A stretch of 64,000 nt of DNA from Saccopteryx bilineata (taxonomy: Eukaryota; Chordata; Mammalia; Chiroptera; Emballonuridae). The stretch is taken from contig NC_089490.1 of the NCBI RefSeq assembly GCF_036850765.1, forward strand, positions 124,648,522 to 124,712,521, in the 5' to 3' direction. The notes beneath the pieces were generated by a model. The model had not been told where the DNA came from. It worked only from the letters and a program-made list of their open reading frames with translations, and did no database searches. Made by a program: the position numbers and the translations under genes. Positions within the stretch are counted from its first letter, which is position 1; each line of letters begins with the position of its first letter. Below are positions 9,836 to 21,617 of this stretch, piece by piece.

Positions 9836-12800
9836 GAAATCCTTAACTGTCAATAATTACACTAAATGTAAATGGTTGAACTCACTAATAAAGAGGGACA
9901 GAGTAGCAAATTGGATCAAGAAACAAAACCCAACACTATGCTGCCTTCAAGAGATACATTTAAACTACAAGGATAAAGATAGATTCAAAGTGAAAGGTTG
10001 GAAAATGATTCTCCAAGCAAATAATATCCAAAGAAAAGCAGGTGTAGCTGTACTCATATCTGACAATGCTGACTACAAGACAACAAAGGTAACCAGAGAC
10101 AAAGATAGTCATTTTATAATGATAAAGAAGACATTGTATCAAAAAAAGACATAACACTTCTTAAGATATATGCATCAAACCAAGGAGCACCAAAATATAT
10201 GACATCTACTAGTTGATCTAAAAGTACAAACCAAAAAATACATAATCATACTTAGAGACCTCAATACACCATTGAGGGCTTTAAATCATTCATACAAACA
10301 AAAATGAATAAAGAAATTTTGGCCTTAAATGAAACAGTAGAACAAACAAATGGGCATAATAGACAACTACAGGACATTTCATCCCAAAATGTCAGAGTAT
10401 ACATTTTACTCCAGTGTACATGGAACATTCTCAAGAATAGACTATATGATGGGCCACATAATTAACATAAACAAATTCAGAAAGACTGAAATTATACCAA
10501 GCATATTCTCTGACCATAAGGCTTTGAACTACAAATCAACTGCAAAAAAGAAGTATATACACCCACAAAATATGAAAATTGAACAACATACTTCTAAAAA
10601 ACGACTGGATCAAAAAAAAATAAGAGATCAAAAGATATATACAGACAAATGAAAATGACAACACGACATATCAAGAATCTCTGGGATACAGCAAAAACAG
10701 TAATAAGAGAAAAATTCATATCATTACAGACTTATGTGAAAAAACAAGAGAGAGGCCAAGTAAACAATGTAACATCACATCTTAAGGAACTAGAAAAAGA
10801 AGAACAAAGGCAACCGAAAACCAGAAAAAGAAAGGGAATAATAAAAATTAGAGCAGAAATATATGAAATAGAGAACAGAAAAACTATAGAAAAATTTAAT
10901 ACAACAAAGAGCTGGTTCTTTGAAAAGATCAATAAAATCGACAAACACCTGGCAAGACTCACTAGAGAAAAAAAAGAAAGAACTCATATAAACAAAATTC
11001 AAAATGAAAGAAGAGAAATTACCACAGATATCATAGATATACAATAGATTATTGCAGAATACTATGAAAAATTATATGCCACCAAATTCAACAATCTAGA
11101 AGATATGGATAAACTTCTAGAACAATACAATCTTCTTAGACTGAATCATGAAGAAGTAGAAAGCCTAAATAGACTGATAAGTAGAGAGGAAATAGAAACA
11201 ACTATCAAAAACTTCCTCAAAAATAAAGTCCAGGGCCAGATGGCTATACTAGTGAATTTCACCAAATATTCAAAGAAGATTTCATTCCAATCCTTCTCAA
11301 AGTCTTCCAAAAAATTGAAGAAGAAGTAATACTTCCAAACACATTTTATGAGGCCAACATAACCCTCATACCAAAACCTGGTAAAGACAACACACACAAA
11401 AAAAACTACAGGCCAATATCTCTAGTGAATACAGATGCAAAAATCCTAAACAAATACTAGCAAATTGAATACAAAAACATATCAAAAAAATAATTCATCA
11501 TGATTAAGTAGGATTCATCCCAGAAACACAAAGATGGTTCAACACATGTAAAATGATTAACGTAATACACCATATCACCAAAACAAAGAACAAAAACCAT
11601 ATGATCTTATTAATAGATGCAGAAAAAGCATTCGATAAAATACAACATCCTTTAATGTTGAAAACACTCAACAAAATGAGTATAGAAGGAAAATACCTCA
11701 ACATAATAAAGGCCATTTATGACAAACCATCAGCTAACATCATACTAAATGGTAAAAAGCTGAAAACTTTTCCCTTAAAATCAGGAACAAGACAAAGTTG
11801 CCCACTCCCTCCACTCCTATTCAACATGTTGCTGGAAGTTCTAGCCAGAGCAATCAGACGAGACGAAGAAATAAAAGGCATTCATACCTGGAAAGAAGAA
11901 GTAAAGGTTTAACTTTTTGAAGATGATATGATCTTCCATATAGAACACCCCAAAGACTACACATAAAGGCTATTAGAAACAATAAACCAGTGGTTCTCAA
12001 CCTGTGGGGGTTGAACAACCAAAACACAGGGGTCGCCTAAAGCCATCAGAAAATACATATTTATTATACAATACATTTAAATTTTTAAATAAAATACGTA
12101 TTTCCGATGGCTTCAGGCGACCCTTGTGTTTTGGTCGTTCAACCCCCGCTGGGGTCGCGACCCACAGGTTGAGAACCACTGCAATAAACCAATACAGTAA
12201 GGTAGCACGATACAAAATTAATATATAGAAGTCTATTGCTTTCTATATATTAACAATGAAAAGCGGGACAAAGAACTAAAAAAATAAAAATCCCCTTTAC
12301 AGTTGCAACAAAAAATAAAAGAAAATACCTAGAAATAAACATAACAAAGAATGTAAAGGAGCTATATACTGAAAACTACAAAGCATTATTAAAGGAAGTT
12401 GAAAAAGACACAATGAAATTGAAAAATATTCCTTGTTTATGGATAGGAGGGATAAATATAGTTAAAATGGCCATATTACCCAAGGCAATGTACAAATTTA
12501 ATGCAATTCCCATCAAAGTTCTAATGTCATTTTTAAAGAAATGAAACAAAAAATTATCAGATTTATATAGAACCATAAAAAAACTCAAATAACCAAAGTA
12601 ATCCTAAGGAAAAAAATGAAGCTGGAGGCATTGCAATATCTGACTTCAAACTATACTACAGAGCCACGATAATCAAAACAGCATGGTATGGCAGACAAAT
12701 AGACACTCAGACCAATGGAACTGAATAGAGAGCCCAGAAATAAAACCACATATATATGGTCAGATCATCTCTGATAAAGGAGGCAAAAACACACAATGGA

Positions 12801-13842
12801 GAAAAGAAAGCCTCTTCAATAAATGGTGCTGGGAAAATTGGAAAGCCACATGCAAAAGAATAAAACTTGACTACAGTTTGTCTCCTTGCACAAAAATTAA
12901 TTCAAAATGGATCAAAGACCTAAATATAAGATCTGAAGCAATAAATTACATAGAAGAAAACATAGGTACAAAACTCATAGACCTTGGTAGTAGAGAACAT
13001 TTTATGAATTTGACTCCAAAGGCAATGGAAGTGAATGCAAGGATAAATGAATAGGACTACATCAAACTAAGAAGCTTCTACACAGCAAAAGAAATAGCCA
13101 ACTAAATGGGAGATGATATTTTCAAACAACAGCTCAGATAAGGGGCTAATAACCAAAATATATAAAGAACTCACTAAAAACTCAACAACAAGCAAGCAAA
13201 CAATCCAATAAAAAAATGGCAAGAGGACATGAACAGACACTTCTCCCAAGAAGAAATACAAATAGCCAACAGATAGATGAAAAGATGCTCATCTTCACTA
13301 GCTGCAAGAAAAATGCAAATCAAAACTACAATGAGATACCACCTCACACCTGTTAGATTAGCTATTATTAACAAGACAGGTAATAGCAAATGTTGGAGAG
13401 GCTGTGGAGAAAAAGAAACCCTCATTCACTGTTGGTGGGAATGTAAATTAGTGCAACCATTATGGAAGAAAGTATGGTGGTTCCTCAAAAAATTAAGAAT
13501 AGAATTACCATATGACCCAGCAATCCCTCTACTGGGTACATACCCCCAAAACTTGAAAATATGGGTATGTAAAGACACACACAGCATTGTTTATCGCAGC
13601 ATTGTTCACAGTGGCCAAGACATGGAAGTAACCAAAAAGCCCTTCAATAGATGATTGGATAAAGAAGATGTAGTACATATTTACTATGGAATACTACTCA
13701 GCCATAAGAAATGATGACATCAGATGATTTACAACAACATGGATGGACCTAGATAACATTATACTGAGTGAAATAAGTAAATCAGAAAAAGCTAAGAACT
13801 GTATGATTCCATACATAGGTAGGACACAAAATAGAGACTGAT
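9836..13842 (+). pseudogene. L1-A ORF2 (endonuclease/reverse transcriptase), broken
   Basis: ORF2p nicks target DNA and reverse-transcribes L1 RNA. The start is at MAIGNP (9836). Endonuclease pieces run from 9870 to about 10570 (NPTLCCLQEIHL, VAVLISDNADY, then SDHKALNY). The reverse transcriptase spans about 11100-12300, with [15 protein letters not shown]. The catalytic FADD motif reads FEDD at about 11917-11930, a disabling change. The C-terminal cysteine motif is [18 protein letters not shown], open in 13277-13654. Many stops and shifts occur. The 194-bp hAT MITE interrupts the region after the catalytic motif. Confidence 0.85.
11988..12181. mobile_element. Palindromic hAT MITE (SPIN-like)
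   Basis: A 194-bp element bounded by CAGTGGTTCTCAACCTGTGG and its inverse, and flanked by the exact 8-bp duplication CAATAAAC (11980-11987 and 12182-12189). The 8-bp duplication and the CAG...CTG ends are diagnostic of hAT transposons. The two arms are near-perfect inverted repeats of about 85-100 bp. The left arm lacks about 16 bp (the GTCGCGACCC block) that the right arm keeps. The TIR, the GTCGCGACCC block and the GGGGTCGCCT block resemble SPIN-type non-autonomous elements as I remember them. It has no coding capacity. Confidence 0.88.
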
Positions 13843-14134
13843 GGACATAGATAAAAGTGCAGTGGTTACAAGGGGAAAAGAAAGGGTGGAGAAGGAGGGG
13901 GTTGCAGAGGGGAAGGGCTTAAAGAGAAACAAAATATAGGGTGACAGAAGATGACTTGACTTTGGGTGATGGGTATACAGCATAATCGACTATCCAAATG
14001 ATGTGGAGATGTTTTCTCTAAATCTATGTACTCTGATTTACTAATGTCACCCTGTTAAATTTAATTGTCTAAATTAATTAATTAATTAATTAAAATAAAG
14101 TGAATGTATGAAAATAAGAGGCACAAGCAGATTC

Positions 14135-14405
14135 TACAAGGTCTGAGCCCTACCTAACTTTTCAGCCTCTTCTCTTGATGCCTACTTTACGCCTCTGAAA
14201 TGCACAGTTACGTCTGTAGCTCATCTGAAGGTGCCATGCTGCTTCAGAACTGGATGTTCTTACTCATGTTACTACCTCTGTCTGGTGTGATTTTTTCACC
14301 CACTTTTCCCTCTTACCATTTTTTTCAAATCCCAGTTTATTTGCTGGTTCTGGGAAGCATTCCTTGATGCCTCCCCCACTTTGTTCCTGCCTACACCTTG
14401 ATTAT
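14135..14405 (+). repeat. L2 LINE fragment
   Basis: CT-rich sequence with the order seen in L2 3' regions: a TGAGCCCTACCTAACTTTTC block, then AATGCACAG, and GGGAAGCATTCCTTGATGCC near the end. Diverged, with no open frame expected. Confidence 0.5.
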
Positions 14406-14624
14406 ACCCATATTGCTCCACTCAAAAAAAAAAAAAAAAGAAAAGAAAAGAAAGAGAAATAGAAGATACCAGTAATGAGAGCCTTATCACTTGACATATA
14501 GGGTTTTTGGTGTGTCAAAAATATGAGGAATGTGTTTGATGGTGCTGTGAACTTAGTATAATAAAGATAATGTCTCCATCCAGAAAAAAAACATAAATAT
14601 TTACTTCCCACTATAAAAGAACCA

Positions 14625-14900
14625 GGTTCTTTATGAACAAGCTCCTCTCCTATAATACAACACACTGGCAAGAGGTGTTACCTGACCCTCTGCCTCACTC
14701 TGGAAACTCGGATGAAGCAAACTGATATAAAAATGCTGATGTTCTGACTTCTTTTGTTGCTGTGAGTATTAAACTGCCTGTTGTCTCTGACCCAAGAACC
14801 AAACTTATGCCTTCTACCAGCATCTATGGAACTATGACAGGCTAATTTATTAGCTTACAAGCAAAGTAAATTCATAGATCCTTCTCAGTTCTTGACACCA
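14625..14900 (+). repeat. Unclassified dispersed repeat, copy 2 (LTR-like?)
   Basis: Second copy of the repeat at 5945-6205, in the same orientation. A shared CTCCT..AACA block near 14640-14660 extends the match upstream. An A-rich run and AATAAA precede it, but the boundaries are not clear. Confidence 0.55.
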
Positions 14901-14905
14901 CACAA

Positions 14906-15282
14906 ATTTATGAACTGCTGTGAGGATTTGGGAATTTGAATAGGTATATTTTTAATTTTTCTGCTGTTGTTTAGAAAAACAAGATAGAAAGAAACATTTC
15001 ATGAAGGTAAGTAAAATGGCAAGAGGAAAATGACAGTGAAATACAGCTCTCCTCTTAAAGTGAAATTGAAAGTTTTTTTAGTTTTATTGCATGAAAAACC
15101 CACCATTGATAATATCAAAAAGCTTTGACCAAAATATTCCACTATGAAGAATTTAATTTTTCTAAATCAAAGAGCTTTGTTGTTTTTTTCACTATAAAAG
15201 TTTTGTGAATATAACAATTTCTCACTATTAGAGTCACATAAACCTAAGATACGTTGCCATAGTCACCTACAAAATCAAGTAT
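14906..15282. other. No gene or recognised repeat
   Basis: Short AT-rich unique stretch before the SINE. Confidence 0.5.
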
Positions 15283-15294
15283 AAAACTGGTGTA

Positions 15295-15428
15295 GCCCTG
15301 GCTGGATAGCTCAGTTGGTTAGAGCATCCTCTCAATATGCAAAGGTTGCATGTTCGATTTCCAGTCAGGGCACATACAGGAACAGATTGATGTTTCTGTC
15401 TCTCTTTCTCTCTCTCTTTCTTTCTCTA

Positions 15429-15467
<39 letters not shown>
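15295..15467 (+). mobile_element. Short Ves-type SINE with (AAAT)n tail
   Basis: Starts GCCCTGGCTGGATAGCTCAG with an A box (TAGCTCAGTTGG) and a B box (GTTCGATTTCC), then a (CT)n stretch and an (AAAT)n tail. Direct repeats AAAACTGGTGTA (15283-15294) and AAAACTAGTGTA (15468-15479) flank it. This is the short classic Ves form, unlike the 400-bp form at 6228. Confidence 0.92.
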
Positions 15468-15479
15468 AAAACTAGTGTA

Positions 15480-17855
15480 AAAGAAATCTAAGTTCTCTTT
15501 CTTTTTTTTTAATTTGACAGGTTCTTCAACTAGAAAATGGTAGGAGTACTAAAACTCTAAGGCACATTCTAACTTCTACAGTCTAAAAGTATTACATGAT
15601 GGAGTTGTTTGTACAAAGCAAATCTTAATTAGGCAAGTCTAAGATTATGTCCACGCAACATCATCTAATCAGCTACAAAGTGAACATTTCAGTCAAACTC
15701 ATAAATTTGCTATTACATAGTAAACCAATGGCACTGTAAAAAAACATAGTAATAATAATAATAATAATAAAACCCATTATTTACTTTAAAAAAAACTGTG
15801 TATGTAGATATGACCTAAAAACTTTTTGAGATTTCTCAAGTCCCACAGTCTTCTTTCCAATAATAAACAACACCTCAACAAATTCCCTTCTATGACACCG
15901 AGTGGCATTTCCTCCGGATACTTTTCCCTGGGAAAGCCTTTGAACTTCAGCCTTTTAGGATCTCCCACCTTAAGTTAATCTGATGAAATGTTAAGACATG
16001 TACAAATCTTATTTTAACTCATTTATTTTATAGATGAGGAAACTGAGGCTCAAGGCCTCATTGCCTACCCTACACCAGCACCAGTTCAGGTGATGTTGGC
16101 CGCTACACTTCCATGGCTTTAAGATAATTTCTTTAGAAAACATGATCCTCCAACTTAAGGTATTAGCCAAAATTACCAAACCTATTTCAAAAGAAAGAAG
16201 AGGGTGTTTTTAGAGATTTTGACAAATTTCTCATCAAGTGATTCATCATTTGTTAAGCTGAAGGCAATCAAAATATAATTTCAAACTCCGCTAGGTTCCC
16301 CATTTGATTTAAAATAAACCAAACTGAACTTTAAAAAATAAGTTCCTAAAGGGATACTTTGTTCTTTTTCTCTGAAGTGAGTCCAAAATCAACAACAAAA
16401 ACAAAACTGCTAAAGGATGGGATGTCTTAATCTGGATTAGTTTGGTCACTGTTTAAATTCAATGTAATTTAACTCAACAAACTTCTATTGACTATGTGAT
16501 ATGTAGAAGGCACTATCATTTTTATTTCCCTGTCTCATTACCATGTATCTCTAAAGTTTAAAAGTTAGGTGAATGGGAGGTGAAAGGGTGTGTAAATTAG
16601 AGTTCAGGATTACATTTGGTCCTTAATACTAAATTCTTTGTACTTTCATGACTGACTAGCTCTAAATAGGGCTATGATGTTGGAAAAGTATCTGGCAATA
16701 CCAAATGAAAGGCATTGTTATTTCTTATATGACATTACTCACATTTTACTGAATTAATGAGTCCTTGCCTCTTCAATATTCCAGTGGGATTAATACATAT
16801 GTATGTGCTGTAACTGGTGGCAGTGGGGTGGTCCACTTTCTTGTTTTTCTTAGAGCTATGGTTCAAAAGTTACATCTAAATTATTTAAAGAGAGAAATGA
16901 CAATCACCTCATATTAATGTATGAAGGAAAATCCTTCAAAACGGTTTAAAGTAAATATCCCCTCCTTTATACTAACAAAAGTATAAATTATCTTCCCACT
17001 TTAACTCATCTCCAAGAGGTAGTTAACTTTACTCCAAGAGGTAGTTCCAAATATCATGAAGGCTGGCAACATTTCATTTCAATTAGTATAGCTTTGGATT
17101 TATAAACATAAACAACAAAGGCCAAAAGCGCAAATAATAAATTTCTTTTAGTTCTGAATTTGCAAAATTGATATATATCATCTATATACATTTTTGGATT
17201 TATTAATACAGGTAAGCAAAGACTGCCATGAAGTTATTGTATTAGAATTTGCATTTAACTGTTAACTTTCTAGAAAAATATTCTTTTTAAATCAAATGGT
17301 AGAATTGTTTAACACTTTGTCTACCTTAAGATGTTCAAAGAATTGGTAGATATTGGCTAATTAAACCTTACCACATCAATGATGTTCAAGAAGACCTGAG
17401 AAGTATGGCCCTCATTTAAGAGATGGAGAAAAAGAAAACCAGGAAGTGATGACTTGTCACGTCCAAAAATAACCAGAGCTCAGAGATGCTTCAGAATAAA
17501 GAGAGTCAGAGTTCCCTATCTCAAAACACTGACACTTCATCCAAGTATCTATCCGTGTCATGGCCACAGGAACGAGTTCAAACTGGACTGAGGTGGTACG
17601 GAGGAGGCTTTTTCTGCCCTGAGTTCTTACCAGTCTGGTCTTTCCCAGCATGGAAGATAATGACAGAGGAAATCTGTGTCACCCTCACAGGCTTGACACA
17701 TCGTGCTGAAGGGTGCCACAGCCCCCAGGCAGATGGAGGGCCCAATTGTGATGGCATGCACTTTTGGCAAAAGGTTTTCTATACTTTTTTTGTTCTGTAC
17801 TAGTGTTATTTGTACATATGGCATCATGGAAAAAAAACTGCACGGTTAAAAAAAC
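15480..17855. other. No gene; AAT microsatellite and a possible MIR core
   Basis: Mostly unique sequence. An (AAT)n run lies at about 15749-15770. ATAGATGAGGAAACTGAGGC near 16031-16050 is the hallmark of a MIR core, though little else aligns. No coding frame of note. Confidence 0.5.
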
Positions 17856-17859
17856 AAGC

Positions 17860-18040
17860 CAAATCTTGATTCTGTCCCTTACTAGCCTTGTGATATGAAA
17901 GCATTATTAAAGTATTATTATACCCAAAGTCATCTCCTTATCTGAAAAATTAGGATAATAAAACTCATGTCCCAGTATTATTATAAGGATTAAATACTAA
18001 AATGCAACATATTTTGGGAACTTTGTAAACTCAAAACTGT
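17860..18040 (+). repeat. MIR-family ancient SINE
   Basis: The order TGTCCCTTACTAGCCTTGTG, then CTCCTTATCTGAAAAATTAG, then GATTAAATACTAAAATGCAA follows the sense MIR layout (tRNA-related part, core, tail side). Diverged. Confidence 0.65.
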
Positions 18041-18044
18041 TATT

Positions 18045-19690
18045 TTCCTTTCAAAATAAGACATGTTTCTATGGGAGGGGGTATGTGTAAGGCAGGGAAG
18101 AGGGTGTTTGGAAAAACTGTGTTTATATGACTGGTTTTTTGTTTGCAATTAAATCCAAATTTATCTGTGAAGGATCCCACACAGAACTCTGCTTAGTTCA
18201 AAAGTCAAAAACTAGCTCAGATCATTAAAAATGCAAATTTTTTCAACTTGAAATTTTCTTTGTTAGCATTACTAATTGAGAGGTCATCACTATACCGTAT
18301 GGCTCAGTTGAACTGGAGCACAAAGGAAGGAGACATTGTGTGCTTATAGTCAGGCCTTGGCATCTAAAACCCAAAGTACAGTTACGAAACACCTCACAAG
18401 TGACGAAGCGCTGAGTGGGAATCACTGACCGGGAGAACTAGCTCTTACCGTCATTGAAGGGAGAAGATGCTACACACTGCAATGTCTAGAGACCCAGAAT
18501 GTCCATCACTGTCAGTCATCTCCTTCTCAAATAGACTGCATGCTTTCAGTTCATTTGTGTTTTTTGTTTTTGTTTTGTTTTGCATATCACTACACTGCTA
18601 CATCTCCTATATCTATATCTATATCTCCTCACCTAAAGAAGCTTTTGACTGGAAAGAAAACACTCCCAAGTCCTTTAGTCCTTCACCAGACCTAGACTGA
18701 AACACAATTGTTATAGACAGCAAGAGAGAGCTCCAGAAGAAATCAAACCTTTCATTTTAACTCTCATATACTGGTAAATCACAATTTGGGGGTTCTTACA
18801 GGGATTAGAGGTTCTTGAAAATTATAGGGGAAATGTAGAATTCTTAGTCTGACAACAAGAAACTCATATTTCTTGCTAAAAATTTCCTCAGAAAAATGAA
18901 AACTAATACTGAAAATTATTATGTAGTAGCATGATTCAAACTGCAACTAACTCAAACAGAAAGATATTTTGGTTGCCCCATAATTAATAGTCTTTCTTCA
19001 GGATAGATGATCAAACTAAATGAAGTAATTGTTTGGGTTCAGGTTACAAAATATTTCAATGTTATGAATTAGTTATGCTTTATTAGTTTAAAAACAAAGC
19101 AAAACAAAACATGAGCTTTGGTCTGGTTCAAACAAAGTTTTCTTTGAAATGGTTTAAGTTCAGTTAAAAAACAATAAAGTCAGGATCATATCAGATTTAG
19201 CAAACCGTGCAATTTCTTATAGTTTGGGACTGAAAGGTGTGTGTAGGTCAAATCTTGATCTCAGAGGCCTGGGAGTTTCATTAGGATGGGCACATACTAA
19301 GAGCCCGCAAGCTGAGTTGAATACAATGCCTCTTAAGCAAGCAAGGAGAAGGGCAGTGGTGGTCTGCTGTGTAAGGGAAAGAAGTGCCCAGTCCTCTGTA
19401 TTTCAACCTCAGAAGTCACTGGACTATAAAACTTGAGCCCTTACCAGGTGAATCAATAGATAGTGGGGAGTGGGCAGGGAAGGAGGAAAGTTGGTTCATG
19501 TCCCCACAGAGGCCAATTTCTTCTCTTGACAGTTTCTCCCACTTTACCCAAGGCAAATCTCCCAAGAAACACACCCATTTCTGTTGCAGAAAGAGTCTTC
19601 TCCCCCACTTCTGCCACCACCACATTCCCACTGCCTAACTCAACTTCAGTAGCATTTTCAAACAGACTTCACCGATCTTCACTTTTGAAA
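18045..19690. other. No gene or recognised repeat
   Basis: Unique-looking sequence with a short TATATC simple repeat near 18608-18628. Frames of 70-99 codons near 19384-19762 have no recognised motif. Confidence 0.5.
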
Positions 19691-19699
19691 TTATCACCA

Positions 19700-19930
19700 C
19701 ATTATGCATGCTCACGTCTCCCTGTATTTTTTTTTTCTTCATTGCCCTTATTACAAGTGTAATTATACAAATACTTCTGTAGTTATTGCTCATGGTTGGT
19801 TTCCTTCATTAGACTGTTTGCTCTCGGAAGTTGAGAAAAATGAATTTGATTTAATCCTCTATTTCTAGCCCTGAAGCAGAGGGTTTGGTCTGTAGTAGAT
19901 GCTGCCAAAATAATTGTTAAATGAACAGCT
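19700..19930 (+). repeat. L2 LINE 3' end
   Basis: Contains TTTGCTCTCGGAAGTTGAG and, near the end, GTAGTAGATGCTGCCAAAAT followed by AATTGTTAAATGAACAG. This corresponds to the L2 3' terminal block normally ending in a TGTTGAATGAATG motif. Confidence 0.55.
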
Positions 19931-20049
19931 CTCCACTTACAAATGTCAATCCCATCTATTAATCGTTTTTTACATCTTCAAGTCTTATTTTATATTCTAA
20001 ATGCACTTAGCTGGGTTATGTCTTTAATAGTTAGCAGAAATAATAAAAA

Positions 20050-20200
20050 CTATCAATTATTGAGGCCTTAATATGTGCTGGATATGAGACTAATGAGATA
20101 ATTAACATTATTTTCATTAATCTTTTCAATACTGTGAAGTGTATAAAATTATTATTTCTATGTTATAGGTTAAGAAATGAAAGCTAGATTAATCTTAGGA
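20050..20200 (-). repeat. MIR-family ancient SINE
   Basis: ATTATTGAGGCCTTAATATG followed by CATTAATCTTTTCAATACTG and TTATAGGTTAAGAAATGAAA follows a MIR read in reverse. Confidence 0.6.
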
Positions 20201-20204
20201 ACAA

Positions 20205-21080
20205 GGCGCATCTTGGTGTGGAGTAGGAAGCAGGGAGACAGTTGGTGAAGAGTGTGGAGAGAAATGTCACAGAGATATAGTGAAGATAGGAGCGTGCCAA
20301 TGAACATTTTTTATGAAATAATCCCCTCCGAGTCAGCCCTGTCTATGCCACTTAATAGCATTGCATAGTGTACAAGTGTTGCTATCTGCAGCATCAGACA
20401 AATACTCCAGAGTTGAATCCTTTTTCTAGTTGCTCCAAGGAATGAGAAAATAGCAGATCAAAGGAGAATGTTAAAAAGAGACTTGACTCTGTGGCCTTTA
20501 TTGTTTAACATCTATTAAATAGGTCTTTCCTTCTGTGTCTAAAAAAGTATGGCTAAGACATGGGTGGTCAGAACAGATAAGTCTCTGGCCCTCTTCCAAC
20601 CCTGCGACTCCACAGTTCTGTGTTGCCATAGTCATTTCCCTGTGCCCTGTCAATGGGCTCTTGCTTCCTTCAGACTGAAGACTGTCCTTGCAACTGAAGC
20701 TGGTCCTGACAACATCCAAAATGCCTAAATTGATGGTGTCTAAAAGATACTTTTTAACCTCTACTCATCTACCACCAAGATACATAAGTATGAATTTGAC
20801 GATAAAAAGTTAATTAGGTCTGTTGTGACAACCACTATTTTTTTGTCATCTCATTCCAATCCTTGTCACCCTGTGGGGAAGAGCTCCTCGGGAGCTTGTC
20901 GTATGGCACTCCATCTTTTCAGGAATAACTGGTAGGCACGCAGAGCTGCAGAGCATGCCTTTCTCCCATACCTTGGCTTCTCTCCCCTCCCCTTCTCTTT
21001 ATTTCTGTCACTTCTACAGTTCTATAAACTGCATTAATAAGGCACTGTTTGCAAGCTTGACAATTACATATTTTGTTGTA
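20205..21080. other. No gene or recognised repeat
   Basis: Nothing recognised. Frames on the minus strand near 20498-20719 and 20919-21260 lack motifs; the latter runs into the adjacent transposon and is a chance frame. Confidence 0.5.
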
Positions 21081-21082
21081 TA

Positions 21083-21426
21083 CCATATTCCCCATGCATA
21101 AGACGCATGCTTTTCCGAAAAATTTGGGGTCTAAAAACTGGGTACATCTTATACAGTGGTTGTAGTTTTTTTTTTTTACTTGCGTTTTCTGCTTTTTCGC
21201 ACTTGGTTTTGAGCTCATTATTGAAGACAGTGATTCGTCATCACACACAGATGAGGACAAGCTAATGGATAGGAGTTTTGACAGTGATGAAGAGTTGTAT
21301 GAATTTTATGATGAATAAAACTTGAGTTCAAGAGCTTTATGTAATACATTTTTTTTTCCAAATTTTGGACCCCAAAACCAAGATTCGTCTTATACATGGG
21401 AGAGTCTTATACGTGGGGAAATATGG
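21083..21426. mobile_element. Unidentified TIR element carrying an acidic open frame
   Basis: The left end CCATATTCCCCATGCATAAG and the right end, read inward on the other strand, CCATATTTCCCCACGTATAA form terminal inverted repeats. Similarity extends inward to AATTTGGGGTCTAAAAACTGG and its inverse near 21360-21385. The right arm repeats the GTCTTATAC unit twice. TA lies before the left end and CA after the right end, so a TA duplication is possible but not proven. The centre holds a 36-codon acidic frame (21208-21318). This looks like a deletion derivative of a cut-and-paste DNA transposon, possibly pogo/Tc2-like, but the family is not recognised. Confidence 0.65.
21208..21318 (+). pseudogene. 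Acidic C-terminal frame of a presumed transposase
   Basis: An open stretch of 36 codons ends in TAA at 21316-21318. It is very acidic: 15 of 36 residues are D or E, with pieces such as IIEDSDSSSHTDEDK and DSDEELYEFYDE. It lies between the inverted repeats of the element at 21083-21426, with upstream coding replaced by a T-rich run. A MITE that keeps the 3' end of the parent's gene would look like this. No catalytic motif is present, and the assignment is inference. Confidence 0.45.
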
Positions 21427-21449
21427 CAACTTTAAAAAAAAATTATTGA

Positions 21450-21614
21450 ATGATTTTTAAAGAGAGGGAGAAGGGAGAGAGCGAGAGAAACATGGATTTG
21501 TTGTTCCACATATTGATGTATTCATTGGTTGAGTCTTGTATGTGCTCTGACCGAGGATCAAACCCACAACCTTGGTTTTTTGGAACAACACTCTAAGTTA
21601 CCCAACCAGGGCCT
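21450..21614 (-). mobile_element. Old Ves-type SINE
   Basis: On the minus strand it has a degraded tRNA-like head (CCTGGTTGGGTAACTTAG), a B-box remnant near GGTTTGATCC, a TTGATGTATTC-type linker and a CT-rich 3' part. Diverged; no target duplication seen. It lies directly beside the unidentified TIR element. Confidence 0.7.
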
Positions 21615-21617
21615 GTT

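Larger units (their letters stand above)
7458..14095 (+). mobile_element. Near full-length L1 retrotransposon (L1-A)
   Basis: Contains a 5' UTR (about 7458-8231), ORF1 (8232 to about 9180), an inter-ORF linker, ORF2 (9836 to about 13842) and a 3' UTR with a G-rich tract (13870-13920), ending in CACCCTGTTAAATTTAATTG and (AATT)n. The 5' start is set by similarity of GGTGACGTCAGAGAAA to the 5' end of L1-C. Two later insertions lie inside: an antisense L1 retrocopy (9376-9640) and a hAT MITE (11988-12181). Both ORFs carry many stops, so it is dead. No clear target duplication was found. Its 5' UTR is much shorter than those of L1-B and L1-C. Confidence 0.9.

Noticed and set aside
10649..11047. 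132-codon lysine- and glutamate-rich frame as a host coiled-coil gene
   Set aside because: It is the segment of L1-A ORF2 between endonuclease and reverse transcriptase, with a matching stretch in L1-B at about 61250-61630.
20919..21260. 113-codon minus-strand frame with CXXC-like pairs
   Set aside because: It runs antisense across one terminal repeat and the acidic frame of the element at 21083-21426; the cysteine pattern fits no zinc-finger spacing I recognise.
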